Assembly: GCA_009922295.1 (NCBI GenBank)
Contig: RFWA01000047.1
Coordinates: forward strand, 1-11,907
From: Betaproteobacteria bacterium
GTDB lineage: Bacteria; Pseudomonadota; Gammaproteobacteria; Burkholderiales; Burkholderiaceae_C
DNA: 11,907 bases
Reading direction: 5' to 3'
Positions 6,102 through 11,907 of the stretch are shown here, one piece after another. Position numbers and translations under genes: made by a program. Each line of letters opens with the position of its first letter. Positions within the stretch are counted from its first letter, which is position 1. Under the pieces are notes generated by a model. The model saw only the letters and a list, made by a program, of their open reading frames with translations. It was not told the origin of the DNA and did not search any database.

Positions 6102-7379
6102 ATGACCATTGTCATTTTTCTGGGTTCGCTGCTGGGCGCCATGGCGCTGGGCATTCCGATTGCTTTTTCACTGCTCTTGTGTGGCGCCGCCTTGATGTGG
6201 CACCTGAGCATGTTCGACCCGCAGATCCTGGCGCAAAACGTCATCAATGGCGCGGACAGTTTCCCGCTGCTGGCGGTGCCGTTTTTCATGCTTGCCGGTG
6301 AGGTGATGAACGCCGGCGGCCTGTCGCGGCGGATTGTTAATTTCGCGCTGACGCTGGTGGGTCACATCAAGGGCGGGCTAGGCTATGTGGCCATTGTGGC
6401 GGCGGTGATTATGGCCGCGCTGTCGGGCTCTGCCGTGGCTGATGCAGCGGCCTTGTCAGCTTTGCTGCTGCCCATGATGGTGGCGGCCGGCCATGACAAG
6501 GGCCGCTCGGCCGGACTGCTGGCGTCGGCCAGCATCATTGCGCCCATCATCCCGCCCAGCATCGGCTTTGTGATTTTTGGCGTGGCCGCCAATGTCTCTA
6601 TTTCCAAGCTCTTCATGGCCGGTATTGCCCCCGGCATTATGCTGGCCGGCGCTTTGTGGGCCACCTGGTGGTGGGTGGCGCGCAAGGAGCAGGTGGCTGT
6701 GCCACCGCGCAAGACAGTGCCCGAAGTGTGGACGGCTTTCAAGGACGCCACTTTTGCGCTGGTGATGCCCGTGATCGTGGTGGTGGGCCTGAAGTTCGGC
6801 GTTTTCACGCCCACTGAAGCGGCCGTGGTGGCCGCGGTCTACGCCATCGTGATCTCGACGCTGGTGTACCGCGAGCTCAAACTCAGTGATTTGTACGGTT
6901 TGTTTTTAGCGGCCTCCAAAACCACGGCCGTGATTATGTTTCTGGTGGCCGCAGCCATGGTGTCGGCCTGGCTGATCACAGTGGCGCAGTTGCCGGCCGA
7001 AGTCATTAGCTTGCTGCAGCCGCTGCTGGACAGCCCGAAGCTATTGATGTTTGCCATCATGCTGCTGGTGATTGTGGTAGGCACCGCCATGGACATGACG
7101 CCCACCATCCTGATCCTGACGCCGGTGCTGATGCCCCTGGTGAAAGCGGCCGGCATTGACCCAGTCTATTTCGGTGTGCTGTTCATCATCAACAATGCCA
7201 TCGGTCTGATCACGCCGCCGGTGGGCACTGTGCTCAACACGGTGGCAGGTGTCGGCAAAGTCAGTATGGATGTGGTCACCCGCGGTGTGATGCCTTTCAT
7301 GCTGGCGCAGTTCGCCGTGATGTTTTTGATGGTGCTGTTTCCGCAGCTGGTGATGGTGCCGGCACGCTGGTTTTACTGA
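6102..7379 (+). CDS. dctM: TRAP transporter large permease (DctM), second system
   Basis: This 425-aa protein has exactly the usual DctM length and a largely hydrophobic sequence throughout, so it is a multi-pass inner-membrane channel subunit. Recognisable segments are LGIPIAFSLLLCG near the start, FPLLAVPFFMLAGEVMNAGG (about 54-73), AALSGSAVADAAA, SIIAPIIPPSIGFVIFG, FTPTEAAVVAAVYA and LITPPVGTVLNTV near the C-terminus. It is closer to the YiaN/SiaM-type standard subunits than to the long FcbT-like DctM at 1312-3066. AAGGAAG precedes the ATG. It lies between dctQ and dctP, in the order Q-M-P, and the complete transporter probably feeds the enzymes encoded behind it. Confidence 0.95.
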   Translation: MTIVIFLGSLLGAMALGIPIAFSLLLCGAALMWHLSMFDPQILAQNVINGADSFPLLAVPFFMLAGEVMNAGGLSRRIVNFALTLVGHIKGGLGYVAIVAAVIMAALSGSAVADAAALSALLLPMMVAAGHDKGRSAGLLASASIIAPIIPPSIGFVIFGVAANVSISKLFMAGIAPGIMLAGALWATWWWVARKEQVAVPPRKTVPEVWTAFKDATFALVMPVIVVVGLKFGVFTPTEAAVVAAVYAIVISTLVYRELKLSDLYGLFLAASKTTAVIMFLVAAAMVSAWLITVAQLPAEVISLLQPLLDSPKLLMFAIMLLVIVVGTAMDMTPTILILTPVLMPLVKAAGIDPVYFGVLFIINNAIGLITPPVGTVLNTVAGVGKVSMDVVTRGVMPFMLAQFAVMFLMVLFPQLVMVPARWFY

Positions 7380-7467
7380 GATCGGTTTTTTACTTGCAGG
7401 GTGTGCTGTGTACGCCATGTCCTGCTTCCTTTTTTTCGCGTACTTTGAATAATTTCCAGGAGATAAC

Positions 7468-8475
7468 ATGAAACGTCTGATGATCAAAACGCTGGTGGCT
7501 GCTGCCGCTATGGCCGCTTTCGGCTTGGCCTCTGCGCAGGACGTGCGCGAGCACAGCATCAAGTTCGCCACGCAAAACCCAAAGGGTCACCCGATCATGG
7601 TCGGCATGGAAAAATTTGCTGAGATCGTCACCGCCAAGTCCGGCGGCAAGATCAAGGTCAACCTGTTCCCCGCTGGCGTGCTGGGCGGCGACGCACCCAA
7701 TGTGTCTGCCCTGCAAGGCGGCACCATTGAAATGGTCTCGCTGAATTCCGGTATTTTGGCCAGCCAGGTCAAGGAATTCGCGCTGTACGACTTCCCCTTC
7801 CTGTTTGCCAACGCCACGGAAGCTGACGCCGTGGTGGACGGTCCCTTCGGCAAGAAGATGCACGACAAGCTGCAGGAAAAAGGCATTGTGGGCATTGCCT
7901 ACTGGGAGCTCGGCTTTCGCAACATGACCAATTCAAAACGCCCCATCAACAAGGTGGAAGACCTGGCCGGCCTGAAGATTCGCGTTATCCCCAACCCGAT
8001 CAACCTGGATTGGGTTAAAGCACTGGACGCCAACCCAACTCCGATGGCTTTCGGCGAGGTCTATGGTGCGATGGAATCCAAAGCCATCGACGGACAGGAA
8101 AACCCGCTCAACGTGATTCTGGCTAACAAGTTTGCTGAAGTGCAAAAGCACCTGACGTTGACTAACCACGTGTACAACCCTCAGTCGATCATCGTCAGCA
8201 AGAAGTTCTGGGACACCTTGAACGCTGCCGAGAAAAAAATCATCACCGACGCCGCCGCCGAAGCCACCCAGACCCAGCGCAAAGTGGCCCGTGACGCCGC
8301 CAGCGGCAACCTGGCTGACTTGAAGAAAGCCGGCATGCAAGTCACCGAGCTGCCAGCCGCCGAAATGACCAAGCTGCGCGACAAGATGAAGCCGGTCATT
8401 GCCAAGTACTCGGCCAGCGTGGGCGAAGCCACTGTCAATGAAATGATGGCTGAGCTCGCCAAGCTGCGCAAGTAA
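7468..8475 (+). CDS. dctP: TRAP transporter periplasmic solute-binding protein (DctP)
   Basis: The protein is 335 aa. A signal peptide of about 23 residues (KRLMIK, Ala-rich core, ASA before Gln24) sends it to the periplasm, where it captures the substrate for the DctQM pair. Family landmarks are FPAGVLGG (67-74), GFRNMTNSKRPI (149-160), GLKIRV with the carboxylate-binding Arg172, ANPTPMAFGEVYGAMESKAIDGQENP split over 188-213, and Asn212 in the QENP motif. The conserved Arg indicates an organic-acid ligand; context points to a cyclic polyol acid such as quinate or shikimate, but the sequence cannot confirm this. AGGAG lies upstream. The 88-bp gap behind dctM holds two T-runs but no promoter I could defend. 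A strong hairpin follows the stop codon. Confidence 0.95.
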   Translation: MKRLMIKTLVAAAAMAAFGLASAQDVREHSIKFATQNPKGHPIMVGMEKFAEIVTAKSGGKIKVNLFPAGVLGGDAPNVSALQGGTIEMVSLNSGILASQVKEFALYDFPFLFANATEADAVVDGPFGKKMHDKLQEKGIVGIAYWELGFRNMTNSKRPINKVEDLAGLKIRVIPNPINLDWVKALDANPTPMAFGEVYGAMESKAIDGQENPLNVILANKFAEVQKHLTLTNHVYNPQSIIVSKKFWDTLNAAEKKIITDAAAEATQTQRKVARDAASGNLADLKKAGMQVTELPAAEMTKLRDKMKPVIAKYSASVGEATVNEMMAELAKLRK

Positions 8476-8480
8476 AACGC

Positions 8481-8514
8481 ACTGTGCCGGCCCTGCTCAT
8501 GCCGGCCGGCCAGT
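8481..8514 (+). terminator. Strong hairpin after dctP, without a T-run (mRNA stabiliser or partial terminator)
   Basis: ACTG plus GCCGGCC (8481-8492, one bulged T) pairs with GGCCGGC plus CAGT (8504-8514) around an 11-base loop. This gives an 11-bp, very GC-rich stem five bases after the dctP stop codon. No T-tract follows, so it is more likely to protect the upstream mRNA end or reduce read-through than to stop transcription fully. Such hairpins are common after binding-protein genes that are needed in excess of the downstream genes. Confidence 0.55.
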
Positions 8515-8559
8515 ACCCAAACGCCTCACCTGTTCAACCGAACCCTCCAAGGAACTCTC

Positions 8560-9006
8560 ATGAAAATCCTCATGCTCCATGGCATCAACCACAACATGTT
8601 TGGCAAGCGTGACCCGGCCCAGTACGGCACCATCACCCTCGATGAGATCAATGCCAATCTGGTCACTCTGGGTCAGCAGTTGGGTGCAGAGATCGAGGCC
8701 TTTCAGACTAACCATGAAGGCGCCATGTGTGAGCGCATTCACAAGGGCTTTGTGGATGGCGTGGACGCCGTGCTGATCAACGCAGGCGCCTGGACGCATT
8801 ACAGCTACGGCATTCGTGATGCCCTGGCCATTCTGACCTGTCCCATTGTTGAGTTGCACATGTCCAACATCCATGCACGCGAGCCATTTCGCCATGTCTC
8901 GGTATTTGCCGAAATCGTTAAGGGGCAGATCTGCGGCTTTGGCGCCGACAGCTATCTGTTGGCTCTGCGTGCCGCGGTGGCGGCCGTGGGTAGCGCCAGA
9001 AAATGA
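8560..9006 (+). CDS. aroQ: Type II 3-dehydroquinate dehydratase family protein (AroQ-like), divergent active-site surroundings
   Basis: This 148-aa protein has the usual size for the dodecameric AroQ fold, which removes water from 3-dehydroquinate to give 3-dehydroshikimate. The catalytic set is present: Asn10, Arg17, Tyr22 (general base), Asn74, His80, Asp87, Glu98, His100, Ser102-Asn103, His105, Arg107 and Arg111. The residues around it differ from the standard enzyme. The N-terminal motif is HGINHNMFGKRDP where NGPNLNLLGKREP is usual, and the NAGxxTHTS segment is NAGAWTHYS. It is probably an active dehydratase with a shifted substrate preference, in a catabolic and not a biosynthetic role given its place behind a TRAP importer. 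AAGGA lies six bases before the ATG. Its stop overlaps the next start (ATGA), which suggests translational coupling. Confidence 0.85.
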   Translation: MKILMLHGINHNMFGKRDPAQYGTITLDEINANLVTLGQQLGAEIEAFQTNHEGAMCERIHKGFVDGVDAVLINAGAWTHYSYGIRDALAILTCPIVELHMSNIHAREPFRHVSVFAEIVKGQICGFGADSYLLALRAAVAAVGSARK

Positions 9007-9836
9007 TCAATGGCGATACTGAGCTGATCGCCCACATCGGGTATCCCACCCACGCCTTCAAGGCGCCGATGATTTACAACCCCTGGTTTGAGAAGGCCGG
9101 CGTTAATGCGGTGGTGGTACCCATGGGTTGTCAGGCCCCTGACTACCCCGCTTTTTTACGTGCGGTCTTTAAGCTGAGCAATATCCGTGGCGCTCTGATC
9201 ACCATGCCGCACAAGGTACCCACCATCAGCCTGGTGGATGAGCTACTGCCCACTGCCGCCATTGCAGGTGCCTGCAACGCGGTGAGGTTGGGTGCTGCTG
9301 GTCAGTTACAGGGTGACATGTTTGACGGCGAAGGCTTTGTACGGGGTGTACTGCGTAAAGGCGTCATTCTGAAGGGCGCATCGGCGCTGGTGGTTGGCAG
9401 TGGGGGCGTGGGCTCTGCCATCGCCGCCTCGCTGTCGGCGGCTGGCGTGGCCCGGTTGGCACTGTTTGATGTGCATACTGCCGCCGCCCAGGGCTTGTGC
9501 GAGCGGCTGGTGCGCCATTACCCCGGATTGCAGGTGCTCGTGGATAGCAATGATCCGCACGGCTTTGACCTTGTGGTCAATGCCTCGCCGCTGGGCATGA
9601 ATGACGGCGACGCTATGCCTATGGATGTGTCGCGCATCGTGCCCGGTACCTTTGTGGGTGAAGTCGTCATGAAAACCGAGATGACCGCTTTTTTGCAGGC
9701 GGCCCAGGCGCGCGGTTGCCCAGTGCAGGTGGGCTCTGACATGCTGTTTGAGCAGATCCCTGCCTATCTGGAGTTTTTTGGCTTACCCACCACCAGCCCC
9801 GAGGCCCTGCGCTCGGTGGCCCAATTGAGCTACTGA
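9003..9836 (+). CDS. Shikimate/quinate dehydrogenase-like oxidoreductase (AroE family), divergent, probably NAD-dependent
   Basis: The protein is 277 aa, the family length. The N-terminal substrate domain keeps TMPHK with catalytic Lys71, GACNAV with Asn92, GDMFDGEGF with catalytic Asp108, and Gln251 in the C-terminal helix. The SLSP serine pair that grips the shikimate carboxylate is replaced by AFKAP (18-22). The nucleotide domain has VGSGGVGSAIA (131-141). The strand after it ends in LFDVHT, where biosynthetic AroE has a basic NRT-type motif; Asp156 argues for NAD+ and therefore for oxidation in catabolism. The gene begins in a 4-bp ATGA overlap with the dehydroquinase gene. It may be a quinate/shikimate dehydrogenase variant, or an AroE-like (Ael/SdhL-type) enzyme with a related substrate. 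It is not likely to be the housekeeping aroE. Confidence 0.85.
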   Translation: MINGDTELIAHIGYPTHAFKAPMIYNPWFEKAGVNAVVVPMGCQAPDYPAFLRAVFKLSNIRGALITMPHKVPTISLVDELLPTAAIAGACNAVRLGAAGQLQGDMFDGEGFVRGVLRKGVILKGASALVVGSGGVGSAIAASLSAAGVARLALFDVHTAAAQGLCERLVRHYPGLQVLVDSNDPHGFDLVVNASPLGMNDGDAMPMDVSRIVPGTFVGEVVMKTEMTAFLQAAQARGCPVQVGSDMLFEQIPAYLEFFGLPTTSPEALRSVAQLSY

Positions 9837-9847
9837 GGAGATTCGTC

Positions 9848-10744
9848 ATGAATGCAACGCCCCTGAATCTGTCTACTCACGGCCGCGAGGCAGTGCCAGA
9901 GATGCCGAACCGGCTGGGCATCGACGGCATTGAGTTCATAGAGTACGTCTGCAGCCGGCCACAGGCGCTGGGGCAGGTGCTGGAGAACATGGGCTTCAGG
10001 CCCGTAGCGCGCCACCGCTCGCGCGAAGTGACGCTCTACCGCCAGGGCGGCATGAACCTGATTCTCAATGCCCACCCCGACGACGCGCGGGTCAGCGCCA
10101 CCGTGGGTGGCCAACCGGTGATTGCTGCAGTAGCGCTGCGCGTGCGCGATGCCGGTAAGGCCCATGCCCGCTGCATCGAGCTCGGCGCCTGGGACGCCCC
10201 CAGCCACGCGCAGGCGATGGAGCTTCACATTCCCGCCATTCGCGGCCCAGGCGCCAGCCGCTTTTATTTTGTAGATCGCTGGCAGGATTTTTCGATTTAC
10301 GACATCGACTTTGTGCCGATCCCCAGCGTGGACCCGGCGCTGCCAGCCCTGGCCGGCATGGGTTACTTTGGCCTGGTGCAATACATCGGCGATGGCCGCA
10401 GCGCGGACTGGATGGCTTATCTGGAGCACATGTTCGACTTCACGGCCATACCCGACCAGCAGCGATTCGGCATTCTGCCCAAAGGCCATCTGATGCGCAG
10501 CCCCTGTGGCGGGTTTCTGTGGCAGCTGGTGGAGCCAGACCCGGGTATGGACGACGACAGCGCGCCCGAGGCGCTGCAGCGCATTGGCCTGGGTGTGCCC
10601 GACGTGGCCGCAGCGGTCAGATTGCTCAAGACGCGTGGCGTCGAATTTGTCGAATCCAGCCAATTGCACCCGGCGGACCGTGGTGCCTTAACGCGCAGTG
10701 CGCTGGGCTCGGTGTCGTTCGAGCTGGTTCATCAAGCCCTCTGA
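9848..10744 (+). CDS. HPPD-like VOC-superfamily protein with degenerate metal site
   Basis: This 298-aa protein has two VOC modules. The N-terminal one closely resembles bacterial 4-hydroxyphenylpyruvate dioxygenase: GIEFIEYVCSRPQALGQVLE, MGFRPVARHRSREVTLYRQG, and FSIYDIDFV at about 148-155. In the C-terminal catalytic module the first iron-ligand His of the IDH motif is replaced (FGL, Leu176). The second, in the QHIA-type strand, is Arg245. Only the third ligand, Glu292 (SFELV), remains. The protein also stops six residues after that Glu, without the C-terminal gate helix, and lacks a middle loop (HPPD is about 350-360 aa). It is probably not an oxygenase. In bacterial QuiC-type dehydroshikimate dehydratases an HPPD-like domain is fused behind the isomerase-fold domain; here it is a separate gene just before it. 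TGAGGAG overlaps the previous stop. Confidence 0.8.
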   Translation: MNATPLNLSTHGREAVPEMPNRLGIDGIEFIEYVCSRPQALGQVLENMGFRPVARHRSREVTLYRQGGMNLILNAHPDDARVSATVGGQPVIAAVALRVRDAGKAHARCIELGAWDAPSHAQAMELHIPAIRGPGASRFYFVDRWQDFSIYDIDFVPIPSVDPALPALAGMGYFGLVQYIGDGRSADWMAYLEHMFDFTAIPDQQRFGILPKGHLMRSPCGGFLWQLVEPDPGMDDDSAPEALQRIGLGVPDVAAAVRLLKTRGVEFVESSQLHPADRGALTRSALGSVSFELVHQAL

Positions 10745-10754
10745 AAGGCCACCC

Positions 10755-11642
10755 ATGGGCATGCTTGACGGATTCGGGATGGACACCATCACCCTGGCCG
10801 GCCCCTTGGAGGCCAAACTGGCTGCGATGGCCGACGCCGGTTTCAGCCAGGTGATGCTCAGCGCACGCGATATCGTGGGCCATCCGGGTGGTGTGCCTGC
10901 GGCGGTGGCGGCCGTGCGCGCCAGCGGCTTGCGGCCCACCGGCTTCCAGGTGCTGCGTGACTTTGAGGGCCTGTCGGGCCACCTGCACGGCTACAAGGTG
11001 GACATTGCCAAATCAATGCTGGAGATGTGTGCCGCCCTGGGCAGCGAGGTGTTGCTGGCTTGTTCGTCCACCTCCCGCCACGCCACGCAAGATAGGGACG
11101 CCATCGCCCGTGACTTGCGAAAACTGGCTATGCTGGCCGTGCCGCTAGGGATCAAGGTGGCCTATGAGGCCCTGTCTTGGGGGCGGACCGTTAACGAGTT
11201 CACGACATCTTGGGACCTGGTCTGCATGGCCGATTGCCCCAACCTTGGGCTGGGGCTGGACTCGTTTCATGTGTTTGCCGCCAAGACGCCTTTGGACGGC
11301 ATCGATACGCTGGATCCAGCGCGTATTTTCTTGGTGCAGCTGTCCGATTTCATGTGGCAAGAGACGCCAAGTTTTGAAGAGCGCATGGCCACGGCGCGCA
11401 CTTTTCGGGTGTTTCCAGGCGAGGGTGTGCACAGCAACGAGCTTGCCGACCTGGTGCTGCGCTTGGACCGGATTGGCTACCGCGGTGACTACAGCTACGA
11501 GGTCTTTAACGACGATTACCAGCAAATGCCCCTGAACACCGTGGCCGAACGGGCCCGGCGCAGCACGCTGTGGCTGCGCGAGGATGTGTTGCACCGGGCC
11601 TTGCCTCTGCCTAAGTGGGTGCATGACCAGGCGCGGCGATAG
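10755..11642 (+). CDS. 3-Dehydroshikimate dehydratase-like enzyme (sugar phosphate isomerase/epimerase fold)
   Basis: The protein is 295 aa from the ATG at 10755, which has AAAGG six bases upstream and lies 10 bp after the preceding stop. A longer in-frame reading from 10698 would overlap the HPPD-like gene and adds no family sequence. It is a TIM barrel of the xylose-isomerase-like (AP endonuclease 2) family. FQVLRDFEG (64-72), AYEALSWGR (136-144), GLDSFH (167-172), FLVQLSD (192-198), FRVFPGEG (217-224) and YSYEVFND (246-253) match the N-terminal domain of bacterial QuiC. Glu138, Asp169, Gln195 and Glu249 are the expected metal ligands, with His172 nearby. Such enzymes convert 3-dehydroshikimate to protocatechuate. 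The early FEnDL-type segment is LSARDIV here, so specificity may differ. It is the last ring-forming step of the row. Confidence 0.85.
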   Translation: MGMLDGFGMDTITLAGPLEAKLAAMADAGFSQVMLSARDIVGHPGGVPAAVAAVRASGLRPTGFQVLRDFEGLSGHLHGYKVDIAKSMLEMCAALGSEVLLACSSTSRHATQDRDAIARDLRKLAMLAVPLGIKVAYEALSWGRTVNEFTTSWDLVCMADCPNLGLGLDSFHVFAAKTPLDGIDTLDPARIFLVQLSDFMWQETPSFEERMATARTFRVFPGEGVHSNELADLVLRLDRIGYRGDYSYEVFNDDYQQMPLNTVAERARRSTLWLREDVLHRALPLPKWVHDQARR

Positions 11643-11683
11643 GTTCACAATCACGTACCCAATATTCAACGGATCATCCAGAC

Positions 11684-11907
11684 ATGCAGCAAAGACAAAT
11701 TGGGCCCTTCAGTGTCAGCGCCATTGGTTTGGGCTGCATGAACTTGAGCCATGCCTACGGTACGCCGATTTCGATGGAGCAGGGCGAACGCCTTTTACTG
11801 GCCGCGCTGGATGCCGGCGTGACGCTGTTTGACACGGCCGCCCTGTACGGTTTTGGCACCAACGAGACGCTGGTTGGCCGGGTGCTCAAACCCCACCGAC
11901 ATAAGAT
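11684..11907 (+). CDS. Aldo/keto reductase, N-terminal part; runs off the window
   Basis: From the ATG at 11684, 74 codons are open to the window edge. MQQRQIGPFSVSAIGLGCMN is the typical first strand of the AKR barrel. ALDAGVTLFDTAALYGFGTN follows at about residues 46-65, containing the conserved Asp and the catalytic Tyr of the DTAxxYG motif. NETLVGRVLKPHR matches the next helix. Full-length members have about 300-340 aa and reduce or oxidise carbonyls or sugars with NADP(H). The gene lies 41 bp after the dehydratase gene, on the same strand, and the ribosome site is weak. Its role in the pathway is unknown; it could act on a side product or on a first polyol oxidation step. Confidence 0.88.
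   Translation, partial: MQQRQIGPFSVSAIGLGCMNLSHAYGTPISMEQGERLLLAALDAGVTLFDTAALYGFGTNETLVGRVLKPHRHK

Noticed and set aside
7380..7467. Possible promoter or terminator between dctM and dctP because of two T-runs
   Set aside because: No stem precedes the T-runs and no -35/-10 pair at proper spacing could be found.
8560..9836. Housekeeping aromatic amino acid biosynthesis genes aroQ/aroE
   Set aside because: Placement behind a TRAP importer and before a dehydroshikimate dehydratase, the NAD-type Asp, and altered substrate motifs argue for a catabolic role.
9830..10669. Long open frame on the minus strand opposite the HPPD-like gene
   Set aside because: The plus strand encodes a clear HPPD-like protein over the same bases. 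The antisense translation has no recognisable domain and reflects high GC content.
10698..10754. Earlier start for the dehydratase gene at 10698, overlapping the HPPD-like gene
   Set aside because: The extra residues do not resemble the family, and the ATG at 10755 has its own AAAGG at proper spacing.

Overview
This window looks like a high-GC proteobacterium. The gene types, codon use and the abundance of TRAP transporters suggest Betaproteobacteria, order Burkholderiales, and most likely a Comamonadaceae-like genome (Rhodoferax/Polaromonas/Variovorax type). That placement comes from recognising protein styles, not from a search. No RNA gene, insertion sequence or CRISPR array was seen.

Left part (1-1300): the start of a GntR/FCD-type regulator runs leftwards off the window edge. 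It is divergent from a DODA/LigB-type extradiol ring-cleavage dioxygenase gene (458-1276). The AT-rich gap between them holds a 16-bp perfect palindrome and a second, near-identical half copy, which are probable operators. The dioxygenase appears to lack a block of about two dozen residues just before its conserved DHG motif.

Middle part (1312-3689, minus strand): the small and large membrane subunits of a TRAP transporter of the mannitol/chloroaromatic (FcbT-like) class. Both carry long charged C-terminal tails. No substrate-binding protein accompanies them in the window.

Right part (3857 to the end, plus strand): one long, tightly packed gene row. It contains a TetR regulator, a PfkB-family kinase, a complete second TRAP transporter (dctQ, dctM, dctP), a type II dehydroquinase (AroQ-like), a shikimate/quinate dehydrogenase-like protein (AroE-like), a degenerate HPPD/VOC protein, a sugar-phosphate-isomerase-fold 3-dehydroshikimate dehydratase-like enzyme, and the start of an aldo/keto reductase. 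A palindromic motif overlaps the TetR start codon and recurs just upstream of dctQ. This suggests that the TetR protein controls itself and the import/catabolic row.

The row reads as a catabolic pathway. A carboxylated cyclic polyol such as quinate or shikimate, or a relative, is imported by the TRAP system, oxidised by the NAD-type AroE-like enzyme, dehydrated by AroQ, and aromatised to protocatechuate (or an analogue) by the dehydratase. Several details depart from the textbook quinate route. The AroE-like protein lacks the serine pair that binds shikimate. The AroQ-like protein has altered residues around a retained catalytic set. The dehydratase and HPPD-like modules, usually fused in bacterial QuiC proteins, are separate genes in reversed order. 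The HPPD-like protein has lost two of its three metal ligands. A sugar-type kinase and an aldo/keto reductase are also included. Together these suggest either a divergent quinate/shikimate system or a pathway for a related, not yet assigned substrate.
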